A DNA stretch of 64,000 nucleotides from Stichopus chloronotus (Eukaryota; Echinodermata; Holothuroidea; Aspidochirotida; Stichopodidae): NCBI GenBank assembly GCA_021234535.1, contig CM037843.1, positions 33,109,200 to 33,173,199 on the forward strand, written 5' to 3'. The translations under genes were made by a program, and so were the position numbers. The notes beneath the pieces were generated by a model that saw nothing but the letters and a program-made list of their open reading frames with translations, was not told the DNA's origin and did not search any database. How positions within the stretch are numbered: position 1 is the first letter of the stretch; each line of letters opens with the position of its first letter. Below are positions 44,101 through 54,985 of this stretch, in pieces.

Positions 44101-44845
44101 CATGAATTACTGTACTTCATAGGCAGAGCTTCTTTAGCAAGTTTAGCGAAAAGTTATCATCTCAAATAACACAATTTTGGATACCGCAGGGTCATACTCT
44201 GTAAATTATAAATCTTGTCTCAGCCATAGTGAAATATCAATCACAACTTTAACCATTTACATTAAACAGAATATATCAAAACTAACTTGACTGTGACTAA
44301 AATTGACTGTGTCAGAACGTGGTTACTGTACAATGTAATCACACAAATTTTGTAGAGTACAGTCTTGCTTGTTCTCTGACGATCTTAGAACTGCTGGTCA
44401 GAGAGGAGAAAAAGCTCTCTATATAAGGAAACCCTAAAACTTTACTTTTTCTATAACCCCCAGAGACCACCTAATTTCTTCTATTTTGGATCTTTTATTT
44501 AGTTCTTTGTTACTTTTCCTCCACCAACCCAGAAAACAACCCTCCAAAGGACAAAGGGAAGAACTTGGGGCATGTTTACAATATATCTCACAACAAGAAG
44601 TCTCAGAGCTTCCTCATTCCAAGCTGATGTTAAAACAATAGTTACCCAATTCGATACTTTTTCCTTCTAAAGGGATAGCGAAACGCAGAGGAACAATGAA
44701 CATCACTAGCTACGCATGGTTTATTAGAAAGGTACTCACTCATTCCACTGGCTAGTGGTGATGGACTCGACGAAAGGCTACCCGCGTGTTGTTGGGGAGA
44801 TTCTGAATTGGATCTCAATTTTTCAGTGTTGTCTGATGACATCAT
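37404..44845 (-). CDS. CLOCK-interacting pacemaker (CIPC)-like protein, three coding exons
   Basis: Exons: 44740-44845, 41389-41453 and 37404-38180. Total 948 nt, 315 aa, phases consistent throughout. The protein is hydrophilic and Ser-rich. Residues 1-57 are Ser-, Gln- and Asn-rich. Residues 209-224 are an Asp/Ser cluster, followed by a basic RKRKR stretch (about 225-229) that could be a nuclear signal. Residues 226-284 form a basic, helical, coiled-coil-like block beginning KRFFRTFSALRDCGLMEITM. That block has the pattern I recall for the conserved C-terminal region of vertebrate CIPC, a vertebrate repressor of CLOCK-BMAL1. Function is inferred from this pattern only. If wrong, it is an unidentified nuclear coiled-coil protein. 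The intron between exons 2 and 3 holds a large DR1-bearing repeat array. Confidence 0.62.
38560..40035 (+). repeat. DR1-bearing repeat element, copy E, inside the CIPC-like gene
   Basis: Head AAGAGCCCAAGGGCACGG at 38564, body shared with copy A, then six ~144-bp units with cores at 39116, 39259 (exact), 39393, 39542, 39687 and 39831. It ends in a CA-rich tract and GCATAGATTCCTTGCC. Spacings are 143, 134, 149, 145 and 144. Confidence 0.75.
40080..40440 (+). repeat. Repeat tail shared with 8100-8410
   Basis: CACTGGTAGGAACACCA, TGACTTATTTTCTTT and GATCATGAAACT-type text match 8100-8410 in order. A fragment also occurs at 32110-32175. This is the same family as the DR1 element or a companion of it. 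Confidence 0.6.
40846..41278. mobile_element. hAT-like MITE with AACCGGTTT subterminal repeats
   Basis: Ends TAAGGCTGT (40854) and ACAGCCTTA (-41270), with flanking GTCTCCAG and GTCTCAGG (6/8). The inside has clusters of AACCGGTTTTC in both orientations near both ends, the pattern of hAT subterminal transposase sites. No transposase. Lies in the CIPC-like intron 2. Confidence 0.65.
41389..41453 (-). CDS. CIPC-like coding exon 2 (short)
   Basis: 65 nt: acceptor ATACTCTCAG/AAAAT, donor TCCACA/GTAAGT. It completes Lys36 and adds 21 residues beginning NGSSDCEESS, rich in Ser and Thr and compositionally continuous with the flanking exons. Phase 1 in, phase 0 out, matching its neighbours. Confidence 0.6.
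43290..43470 (+). repeat. TTACGCAGCACA minisatellite
   Basis: Degenerate ~11-13 bp units (TTAC(G/C)CAGCACA) over 180 bp. A further short stretch lies at 43880-43920. Confidence 0.75.
43427..44040. repeat. ~160-bp direct duplication
   Basis: 43427-43586 and 43884-44040 are diverged direct copies, 457 bp apart (GCGTTCTTA, TACGTTCAACT, GGGAGTCTGC, ATCAGTATC and AAACAAACATTTT all in register). The protease relic lies between them. Confidence 0.75.
43742..43879 (-). pseudogene. Fossil retroelement aspartic protease (retropepsin) fragment
   Basis: 45 codons between in-frame stops. The peptide contains FLVDTGASVTTIS, the D-T-G-A-S active-site motif of LTR-retrotransposon or retroviral-type proteases, preceded by PVK as usual. 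The second half of the domain (flap and the Gly-Arg-Asp region) is not readable in this frame, and stops interrupt both sides. No reverse transcriptase, integrase or LTR was found near. Lies in CIPC-like intron 1. Confidence 0.7.
44740..44845 (-). CDS. CIPC-like coding exon 1
   Basis: It starts at an ATG-ATG pair immediately preceded by an in-frame TGA, and encodes 35 codons plus one base before an ATGA/GTGAGT donor. Ser, Gln and Pro dominate. A TTTAATTTCAG acceptor at 44869-44868 shows the 5'UTR is spliced. An out-of-frame ATG lies 16 nt upstream of the start. Confidence 0.65.
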
Positions 44846-44861
44846 TCAAGCTAGCTTCCAT
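44800..44861 (-). promoter_or_regulatory. Upstream ORF overlapping the CIPC-like start
   Basis: An ATG 16 nt upstream of the main ATG, right after the 5'UTR acceptor, opens a 12-codon frame (MEASLNDVIRQH) that runs past the main start in another frame. If the acceptor is used, this uORF is in every transcript and would dampen translation. The 3' coordinate is approximate. Confidence 0.45.
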
Positions 44862-45439
44862 CTGAAATTAAAATATGAGACTTTTATGATCCAGATCAGT
44901 CAACAGATATTCCTTCTGAGCTAGTATAACGAGATTTTGCTTGGCAGAATTTTGTTGGTATTGTATTGTAACTTGATGGTATTCAAATCATCGCTTTTGT
45001 TTGTTTTCACATCACATACTTATCAGTACGTACATCAATTGTTAGAATTTGATGTTTAAATGTCCATTGATTTACATGGAGTTTAAACTGCTATGGATTC
45101 TTCATTCAAAACACTACTAAATAGCTACTGCAGATCTATTTACCAAGATAAACACTTTACAAAATATACATTCCAAGTTCAAGACCTACTTTATGCTTCA
45201 ATTTTTCTTTTTTTTATCAGCTATATCTGGTAGATATTGGGTAGATATACTGTATCTACCGCACTTTTTCGTAAATAGCAGCATGGTGTCAAATTTTCAG
45301 GTAATAAATTTTTACACACATGCATGTTCACATAATTCCTTGGGGTTGCCTTCCTGAAGACTGTGCTGCTTTGTGCACCACAGTACTTGCATATCGTGCA
45401 CAATACACACTTCGAAGGCTGGAGTTCAAAAAACTTTAA

Positions 45440-45880
45440 GATGAACTCCAGGCAAATAACATTTCTTCTGACTTACTTAAACCATTTTGATTCATATTCT
45501 TGACGTTTTGGAGTGAACTTCTCATGGGCAACATGATATGTTCAAACTTGCCGCCAAACCGAGTTTCTAACACTGTGCATGCATACTGTACAAAGGGAGT
45601 GGCCATTATGATATAATTGACCGTGATCTCTGTGGCTTGTGACGGAGTCAACGACCAGCTCTAATCCATGACAACCAACCTGATTGTCCTACATAATTAG
45701 TAATTACTGTAGATTGCTTATTCCCCCGTCTCTGAAAAGGTATACTTTCCTTATGTTCAAGATATTGTTTGCACCACCCTAAACTATGTAATGTGGCCTT
45801 TTGATGAGAAATTCCTTTCCTTAGCCACACTGAATACACAGTGTGTCATTACTAATTATGTAGGTTAATCTTGTTGGTCA
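45440..45880. repeat. Dispersed repeat, copy 2 (partner at 22435)
   Basis: Same order and orientation of landmarks as 22435-22935, roughly 75-80 percent alike by eye. No termini identified. Confidence 0.65.
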
Positions 45881-45899
45881 TTGCTGGTCGTTGACTACA

Positions 45900-48680
45900 G
45901 TACCAAGGTGGAGATTGAACAAAAACTATAGGTATGCACAGTGCAGTACGTGAACTTGAGGGCATTTTAAAGCAACCTACTCAGATGTGTTCTCTCAGCT
46001 TCTCAATAGAGTAATTTCTCTCTGAAATACAAATATCAAATTCCAATTTGCAAAATGAAATTGCAAATACCATGAGTAAAGCCATTACATGTACCATCAT
46101 GACAATTTTTAAAATTGCTTGTCACCCATTTTTTATGGTTCTTTGTACCAAGAGTCATTCTGTACATATATGGGACAACAGTGGCACCTCTTTGTGCCAT
46201 TTAAAATTGGCTAACAAACTCGTCCTCCGGGTTTAAAGAAGAGAAAAGCCAAATTTACTCTTCAGCAGCTACAGTACAGAGATCTATACGCACTAACTGG
46301 ATCAGATCCCACAACGTTTTAAACCATGTTTGTAATCAATTTTTGAAGTGCTCAGATCCACAGTTCAAACATTATAAGTAACCTACTGAGTAGTACAGTA
46401 TGTACAGTAGTTTCTGTTTTAAATGAATGTGGTGCTGACAGAACAGACAGATATGTGAAACACAGCAGTCCCTTAAAAAGTCAACGTTAATCGAGGGTCA
46501 GAATTCCAATGTCACACCAAAATTAGACCTGCACTGTACATTAATTGCACATGGCATCAGATTATCCTACAGTCATTACTGTCAATCTCTTTTTCAGTGG
46601 TACAAGTGGTCACTTAGCTGTTAAACTTATGGAAGAATTTTTTTTTGGGGGGGAGAGGGGGGTATGATACAGTAAAGTGGGCTAGGCAAACTAAGTCTAT
46701 GAAAAAAAAAAACTTAAAAAGTCCATTTCATTTGTTGGACCTGGTTGCATAATTGGGTCTATAACAAACAAATTGCAACCTACAAATTGTAAGACACATC
46801 ATTTCTTTGTGTTTACAAGTATTTCAGTCAGATTTTACTTTAACCAATAGCATTGTCGATTCTGATCAATATGGACTACCATTAAGAAGTGCAATTCAAT
46901 TAAGCTTCTACTTAATTTGACATTCACTGTATGATCATTTACAAATGTACACAATTGTACATGTACAAATAATGTGTTTACTTTTACAAGCTTTTCAGAG
47001 TAATTGTTTGAAGAGTTAACTTTCCAAAGCATAAACTTCATTGTCTCTTATTCATACGAGTGATCTTCATACCCATCAAAACAGTGCAATGAATTCAAGA
47101 AAATAAAGTGGAACTCTTCAAAAGTTTTTGCACAGATTAATAGTCACCACATGTCCTAAATACAATGAAACAATTCACAGTATCATGACAGGCATGCATG
47201 AATATTGTCAATAACTACATAAAAATCCTACTGTATAATGATGGAAATTGAAAATGATCAATGCTGCAGATAAGTGTTTTATTCCAAAGAACATTATACA
47301 GTGCAGCGTCTTTGATAGTGTAAAGAACTTTCAAATTCAGCAAAAATCACAGAATTCTTGAAATTTGAGAAGGAAACATGGCAAAATTGATAGTCACAAT
47401 TCTGATGCTATCACTATCACTCGACAGATTAGCCCTAGGGCAAACAAATGGTGTGCACTTGGGGTGAACTGGTAGGTCTTTTGGGGCAAACTGTTCGCCT
47501 GCTGGAGGCAAACTGGTTATTTTAGGGCAAACTTGCATGGACTTAATTTGAAAAAACATGGTTGGGGGAGAATTTGCAAGGGGGTAGGAAGGAACCTTTT
47601 TCAATAGGGTACTGTTTATTCTGCAGCATTGCACAGTATATGACTGCATCTTTCATTTAATGATGCATGTATAACAAAATAAAATGAAATAAAATGAAAA
47701 ATACTGACCATTGGCCTATCTGAGACCTAGTTCATACAGGTGTATGTGCAGAACGTAATGCCTTCTAATTTACACATGCTCAGTCGTTCTCAAAAAAGCT
47801 GCACTTCCATGTAGGCCCTGCACTGTACATGCACTCTGTGATTTTTTTTTTTGGTTTTCCTTTGAGCATTGAATTCGATCTGCGCTTACCCAGAGGGTTA
47901 TGCCAAGACCAAAATATCCCTGCTTTGTACAGCTACCTGTACCAAAACATCACAGCTAGCTTCTTACCAAAACATCCCATGGTATTACAGTACATATAGA
48001 AGACAAAAACATCCCCATATGATAGAAAATTCAAACAAATTAAAGATCAAATTAAGAGATAACTCTAGAAGGAGAGACCTGGAATTTGGAAATGGAGAGT
48101 AAGGACCGGTTTTGGAAAATGAATAGAGCGGCTGGAATAGCCTATTCAAGTGTAACAAAAGTGTTAATTTAGATCAAATAAATTGACTGGTCTGTTAATC
48201 GCAAATTAGAGTATTAAAAATTGCACTTATCGTGTAGAAAGTACTGCTGTACCATAGGCCTAAATTAAAAAAAAAAAAAACGGTATTCCACAAGAGTAGC
48301 TGTTGTTAACCACTTGAACCCAGATGATTTTGGCGTGGTGGGTCGGTGACGTTTTTGCACGAGGCCATTTTGGTACGGCGACGAATTGGTCTGGCAAGCC
48401 ATGATACTGTATAAGCCCCAGCTCATGTTTACCATGTTTTTCACCATTTTTTGTGTTCATATACGTGGTGCTAGCATTAAGAAGAGTACCTACGAATGCC
48501 CTAGTATTTTAAACTTGTATCCCACGATCAGTCTATTCAGTGACTTCAATCAAGCCAAAAAGGTTTATGTCGGGTGTGCAGCCACGACTGGGCATACTGC
48601 AGTTAAACCTACTAGTCTATAGTTAGACCTACTGTAGTGAGGAGGACTGGGGGACCCTATACGTCTTAACTCTTATTACT
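45900..48680. other. Upstream of CIPC-like coding exons, no identified gene
   Basis: AT-rich. Contains a GGGCAAACTG-type degenerate repeat at 47430-47545 (five ~20-27 bp units). Otherwise nothing recognised. Confidence 0.45.
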
Positions 48681-48683
48681 CAC

Positions 48684-48760
48684 CTAAGGAACGTACCAGC
48701 TTGATCGGCAATAGGGCCTGGATCTAAGTAACGGTAGCAAATAGTTCAAGTTACGTTGCT
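48684..48760 (-). other. Candidate 5'UTR exon end for the CIPC-like gene
   Basis: A near-perfect donor TCCTTAG/GTGAGTAA lies on the minus strand at 48684/48683, 3.8 kb upstream of the first coding exon, in sequence less AT-rich than its surroundings. The 5' limit is arbitrary. No promoter motif was identified, so this is only a candidate. Confidence 0.22.
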
Positions 48761-50280
48761 TAACATTTTCACAAAAACAACTTCGGAGGCAGGCAATGAC
48801 GGTACTTCAACTTCAATGGTTGAATCTTGTTCAGTTAGGCCTGCGCTTGCAGTCCACAACATCCAGATCTCGTGCTTTTTGAACGTGAAGAATGCGTTAA
48901 GTAGGTGAAGTGCGGAATTGTCATGGCAATATCACTTGAAAAAACCCAAGTAAAAATATCCTTGATTCGGTTTCAATATACAGCTCTAAAAGTAACACAC
49001 AGTTTATCCAGTAACCTCGTTGTTTCGCGAAGAATAAATGAAAAACGGTTTTAAACGTCAGATGTAATTGCAAACTGTTACAACTCGGAACAAGTCCTCT
49101 TCGTGATAAAAGAATACAATACTGACCATTGTCAGAAAATCTACCTCTTTTACTGCGGCCTTGTATAGATCATTTCTTCAAATTCCTAGCTATTGCTGTT
49201 GTAGTGCTCTTACAAGTTTATGCCTTTGTTGATCAGTATTTTGAAAAACATTTCAGTTGAGGTCACGTTTTTCATGGCGCTTTACCATTAGGCCTACTTC
49301 GGCATCCTCCCAACAAAACAACATGTCTGGAAACGTGACTGCCAATCTCGTATCACTTACCAAACTTCCCGTGTAAGTACACGTGACCAAAACAATACGA
49401 GATCGAGTGAGTGAGTAATGTCACGGATCTTTGGTAGATATTTTTATTATGGAACGCCAAAAACATGAAAAAAAAAAGAACCTTAGCGGCCGCGTAAAAT
49501 GACGTAAAATGAAGAAAGTCGTAAAATGAGGTAGTAGCCATACAAAATAGAATTGTAGCAAGAGGCGTAGAGCCCAGGGCTACGGGGTTCGGAATTTATC
49601 CCCTAATAATTGACTAGGGCAGTATTAACGACCCCAAACCCTCTAAACCACCCTCCCATTATGTGTTACAGTCTGCGTTCGTTTATACTGGAAAGTACAT
49701 CTTATTCTTTACTTTAACATGATTAGAAAGTGTTAATTCAAGTCCCCTACACTTTTTTTGAGAGGAGGAGACACTAACACCCCCCATCACACACCTTTTG
49801 GGAACGTTAATTTAAAAAGACAAAACATTTTTCTACATTATTCCTAGTGGAAGTGTAAATTTCCTAACTTGTGTTTAAAAAAAATGAAGAAAATTAGCTG
49901 AAATTAACAATGCGAGAGAGACAGTTAAGTGAAATTTCTTCCAATCTGAGAGGTATTTTTGTTATAAAAATTTTTCGCTACACTACGCACCAACGAATGC
50001 TCCGTTTTGATTCCGCTTTGAGTCCATGAAGAGAAAACATACCACCCAAACTTCTCCCATTTCAACCCTTTGCTCAAAGTATGCTTATCAGTACACCAGT
50101 GACGACAAGACTGGAGGGGGAGGGGCATGTTCAGCGGTCAATATTTGGTAAGTGATTCAGAAATAAATGTAAGCGGATGCATTTATTCAATTATGATTCT
50201 TGTTTTCATTTTACCCCATCTGATGTATAGCCTATCATTATATATTTAGATTAATCTTTCCTCATTACTGCAAAATTTGC
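48760..50280. other. Intergenic, no identified gene
   Basis: The first part may include the CIPC-like promoter. At 49484-49530 the unit CGTAAAATGA is repeated three times. No gene seen. Confidence 0.4.
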
Positions 50281-50490
50281 AGACATGATACCCCGTTTGA
50301 GACTGCAGCTTAGAACACTCGAAAAGTACCGCTTTCGGCCGTCTGGTGGGTTTGCAAAACCAAAAAATTTCTCGTGCGCCCCGCGCCAATCGATAATGGC
50401 ACTCCGATTAGATAGTCCTGAAGGCACTCACCCCCTTCCAACAAAACATTTTTTTCTTTCTTAGATTACGCCACTATTGAGGAAAAAAGG
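50280..50490. repeat. Dispersed repeat (CGCCCCGCGCCAA-type), copy
   Basis: Shares TGTGGGTTTGCAAAAC-like, TCTCGTGCGC(C/T)CCGCGCCAA and CTCCG(A/C)TTAGATAGTC with 52375-52545, and a weaker match with 58915-59050 and 4120-4400. Confidence 0.7.
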
Positions 50491-52370
50491 TGTCTAGATG
50501 CCCCCCTCCCCTTTCCTCACTTTCAATAACAAATGCCTAGAAATCGCATGACTTTTTTGATCATGGGTTGCAAGGTCTTTTAGTAAGAAATCTCTGCTTC
50601 ATTGATAGGAGTATTTTAGGATTGCATGTATTTATAATCGATTTTGAATTGGTTGGGTTTCTGAGGATACTAAACCACATTAATACATAGATCTAATGTT
50701 AAAGTTTTTCGATCTTTCATAATCCTTTCTGCAAATCCCGTGTGGAAACTTCCGTAATTTGTTTCACCTGATATTTGATTAATTTACTCTCAAGGGTTTG
50801 GTTTAACATTTGCTTATGGGAACTTCATGCATTACATTATTCTGTATATGACGTTGCTTTAAGATTTGGGTTAACATTTACAGTAATTTCAAATTGTTAT
50901 AGTTGCAAATAATCCGTATGAGTTATAGTACTTTGTTGTTCTTGCACAGGTTCACTCCAGTGCAGCTTATCGAGGAGTTTTGTGCTCAAAATAGTCCTCC
51001 CCTAAATGTATCACTATAACAATAATAACTATACAAATAGCCAAGAACATTACCTTTGAAATTTACCCCGTTAAATAATCATCCTGGGGTTTCTGATACA
51101 TTTTAACTCGGGACTATACTGGTGCTTCGCCTCGGTGCATGCATAGACTCCCAACGGCACTCTGCTAGTGGACCCCGTTATGCGCTTTGGGCTTCTCTCC
51201 CGTTGAGCAGGCCTAGTCTGCAGTTTTCGGTTTTCGATAGTTCACGCCATCCTCCTGGAGTCCCGCACTTCAAAAGTTGAAAAGAAATCTAAATTGCAGC
51301 CATGTGAAAAGGTAAGATTGTATGTGTTAGCGTGGTTTGAAGCAGTAGCGGGGTGTTTTTTTGCAACGGTATAACAGTCGTGACGGTAATCAGTGGAGTT
51401 CTACCAGAAAGATGTTGAGCGTGGCCTGCAGTACAGGGCCGTAGTCCGGGGGGGGGGGGGGTCGGAGAGTTCGAACGACCCACCCCAAATTGCAGGAGGT
51501 CCATTTTTCCAGCCCTGTGTATGAAGGGTCCGCTATATGAAATATTTTTTATCTTGAAATATTGAGGCCGAATTTCCGTTCACTTTTAGTGGGAAGATAA
51601 AACCTTTCGACTTATGTCATAAAATGTATACAGGGCCAAACTGACCACAATATCTCATCACCACATACATATACTAATTACTATGTGGGGTGATGACAAA
51701 CTCAAAAACGCACATGCATGGTTTTGTCATTGTGGCCGTGGATATCATCGAACTAGATACAATACAAAGCCCGGGACACACTGCCCCGACAACCTGCGAC
51801 ACGACGGCGACCACCCACCGCGTCTGCTGTGGTCGTGGCGGTGTGACCGGTTCCACGACTAGAGTTCAGTTGTGTTGCAAACGGTCGCTGGGCCCATTTA
51901 AATTTGTTCAAATGTTGTCGGGTGCAGTCGGTACATTTTGAGCCCTGTTCAAACTGCCACGACTACCAAAGAGTGTCTACTCAGGCGCGTAGCCAAGGAG
52001 GGGACGAAAGAGGCGACCGTCCCCCACCCCTGGCCATATTGTGGTATTTTTTTTTTTTAGGTCTTAGCCAGAAATACCCAGGAGCATAGCCATAGGGAGG
52101 GAGAGAAGGGCGACTAGGGCGACCCTGCTTGATCTCATTTTCGCTTTTTTTTCAAGCGATATCGCTAAATAATAATTCCCTCAATTTATGTGGCAGGCCT
52201 AACAAGACAAGGGTGGAATGCAGGGTTGGAAGCATGTATGTATGCATGTAAAACACCCAGGAAGGGCCATTTTCTACTATCTGAGTGGTATGTAGAGCCA
52301 AACGTTTCTTTGAATGCTCATTTCAGCATTGCATCATTTTTCACAGACTAATTGTTTTCTCAGTCATTGA
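50490..52370. other. Intergenic with transposon-end fragments
   Basis: G-run at 51449-51462 behind GGGCCGTAGTCC, and GCGTAGCCAAGGAGGGG at 51987. Both look like left ends of non-autonomous transposons without visible partners. No gene. Confidence 0.4.
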
Positions 52371-52374
52371 GAAA

Positions 52375-52545
52375 TTGTAGACATGGGATCTATATTTCAA
52401 GGCTGGGTTCATGCAATTGAAAAGACTAGGGAAGAGCTATTTCCAGCCATCTGGGGGTTTGTAAAACTCAAAATTTTCTTGTGCGCTCCGCGCCAACCGA
52501 TGGTGACGCTCCGCTTAGATAGTCGTTACCAGTTCTTACCCCCCC
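52375..52545. repeat. Dispersed repeat (CGCCCCGCGCCAA-type), copy
   Basis: Second copy of the family at 50280. TTTCAAGGCTGG and TTCCAGCCATCTGGGG also match 58935-59000. Confidence 0.7.
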
Positions 52546-52849
52546 CCCCCCCCTTGGCATATTCCTGGCTAGCTTGTGTCACATTGTCTACCACAAATGG
52601 CCTTTTGTAGTCCTCTAAAATGCTCCAGATTGCGGTAAATCTGCAGATTTCAAAAGTCCAGGGAAAATGCCCCCGGACCCTTAGCAACTGCATGCTTACG
52701 TCGCGCCCCAACCGCTTCCGTAATTGGAAAAGGTCCACATCTTGGAAAAAAGACCCACCCCTCCACATGGGCTGGCTACGGGCTTGCAGTATGCACAGCG
52801 CGGTCCGTCTGCAGTTCATTAACCTTCAAGCAGGTGTTGGTATGCACCG

Positions 52850-53507
52850 TTAAAGTCGAAATCAGGGTTTATTTTCACAATTTATTCCACTACAATTCCC
52901 CACCGGTATCGTACAATGAGTTATAACTAACAAATATGATCAAGATTATCTCAAAACATGTGGACGATTTTGAGAAACTAGTCAAATTCGCAAAAAATTG
53001 GTGAAGAACTCCGAAAGTCTGTAACATCCATAGTCATCAAATCAAATATGAATATTCAATACTATCTCCTTTTCAATGTATGAGAGGTGGGGCTTCCTAT
53101 TTAGTACAGTAAACAAAACATCAAACGAGCAGTTTCATTAGTAGCCTATGAGTGCTGTATGTATCATCAACTATCACTAAACTCTTGTTTACTTAGCATT
53201 GCGCAATGCACGAACAGCATGGGAACAGTATACATTCGGTTATGTTTATTCATATAACGTCATCTCAGTCTTACGCTGTGATTGGTCATCGTATAGAGGA
53301 AGCTGTCTTGTCTTGTACATGAACGTTTATTTTTTATACCCAACAAATATTTAGAGTTCTCATTAAACAGTAATGAACGCAGTAATTAGCGTTTCTTCTA
53401 CCTTCGAGCACCTCCCCAACGTCTCTATATTTCGGTGAACAATCAGTTTAGAAAGAAAAATCAACTAAACGTGAATTTTCTAAGTCAAACCCTGATTTCC
53501 CCTTTAA
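52850..53507. mobile_element. TTAA-flanked MITE, family 4, full copy (650 bp)
   Basis: Ends AGTCGAAATCAGGGTTT (52854-) and AGGGGAAATCAGGGTTT (reverse from 53503) match 15/17. TTAA at 52850-52853 and 53504-53507. The inside is AT-rich and non-coding. An inverted partner lies at 59381. Confidence 0.85.
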
Positions 53508-53814
53508 GTAACAACTCACCGGACAGTTGCCACTTTTAAACGAAAGCATTCAGAACTGGTGCATGAGTAATACATGTTCGCTGTGTGTAGGCTAGCAGTT
53601 CAAGGAATCGACTAAGGTCGGAGCAGGAAGTGTATAGGGGTATTCGATGTACTTTGAAATGCAGATATGACTGTTGTCAGAAGCTGGTGTATAGACTATT
53701 CAAACGTGTGTAGCTTGTGTATGGTTTAGATGAGTGTCAAGACTGTGTCAAGATGAATATGTTGGAGTTCATGTATAGCTTTTGCTTTTCAAATTCCACG
53801 AAAATAAACAGGTT

Positions 53815-53960
53815 ACGAAATAAATACTCGTTTTTAGTCCGAACATAAACACTCGTTTTAGTCCGAAAATAAGGTACATTTTCAGTCCGAAACCGTAACT
53901 TCAGTCACCGAACATAAGACACATGTTTTTAGTAAGAAAAAAACGAGTTTTCTGTCCGAA
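53815..53960 (+). repeat. TTTTAGTCCGAAAATAA minisatellite
   Basis: Four to five degenerate ~30-bp units with (T)TTAGTCCGAA(C/A)ATAA. Confidence 0.7.
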
Positions 53961-54948
53961 AATGAAAAACGTTTTCAGAGCTAACTTGGCCATATCTTGC
54001 TCCAAAACATAATTGTGGAAGTTTGAACATTTCCGTTAACCCTAGGTAGACTATATGTGGTAAGAGTGTTACTAGGGGAAAATCCCTCAAAAACTGTTGC
54101 TTGTTTCCGACATTAACAGGCCTAAACTCTTTTGTTCGTTGTCCGCTATGATTCAATAATGTTATACAAGTAAATATAGGTCAGTGAGCCCTGTCGTCTG
54201 CTACTATCTCGAAGAGCACTGCTCAGGAAATTTGCCCCTTGAATTTAACATTGCCAGGTGCCTAAAATGTAAATTCACTTTCCGCATTTTGACACTAATT
54301 AAAGTGGTTCCCTGTATTTTGCTCAATATGCATGGGTGTGCCTTTTAGATCATGTGAGCGAATGCGAGTGCCAAATGATGAAAATCCGATGTTTAGTCTT
54401 CTTCCCTCTTTTGATCAATCATCTGCAGTGCTTTATTGCCAGCATCTTTCGGTTCCTTGGCAATGATCGTTTTGAATCTCAGACCAACATTTATCACCCT
54501 ACTGTCGGCAACAATTTATTACGTAAAAGCTTTGTTCCAGGTAATTCCGTTTGTTGGGGTGGAGGTAGGTAGGAATAAGGTTTTGTGGTGACATACAACA
54601 AAGGAATCCAATACTCTTTAGTTGACTAATCCCTAATTAAAGGATTTAGTTTCCACTTTACTTTCAAATTGACTGGATTAGCATAGATTAAAGATTTCAA
54701 TGGATCTCAAGCTAATGACACCTCCCTGGTTAGGATTAATTATAGGGTTTCCACATCATCTCCAGAATATGAGTTAACACGGTGATAGAAGATAATAAGC
54801 TACCCCGTGAATATGACGTATCATGGGCATTTGACTAGTACTTTTGGTGTTAGGGCACTCTAAAGTTTTGAGCTTTGATTTTCGATTTTTTTTTAGCCTC
54901 ACTTGTATGGTTTGCGACTGAAAACTTTGTCGGACTGAAAACTTGTCG

Positions 54949-54985
54949 GACCAAGGAGGTTTTACCTTGCACAACCTCCTTGGTC
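54949..54985. repeat. Perfect 13-bp hairpin
   Basis: GACCAAGGAGGTT (54949-54961) and its exact complement (54973-54985) around an 11-nt loop. Just upstream, GTCGGACTGAAAACT is repeated with its neighbour. Confidence 0.85.
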
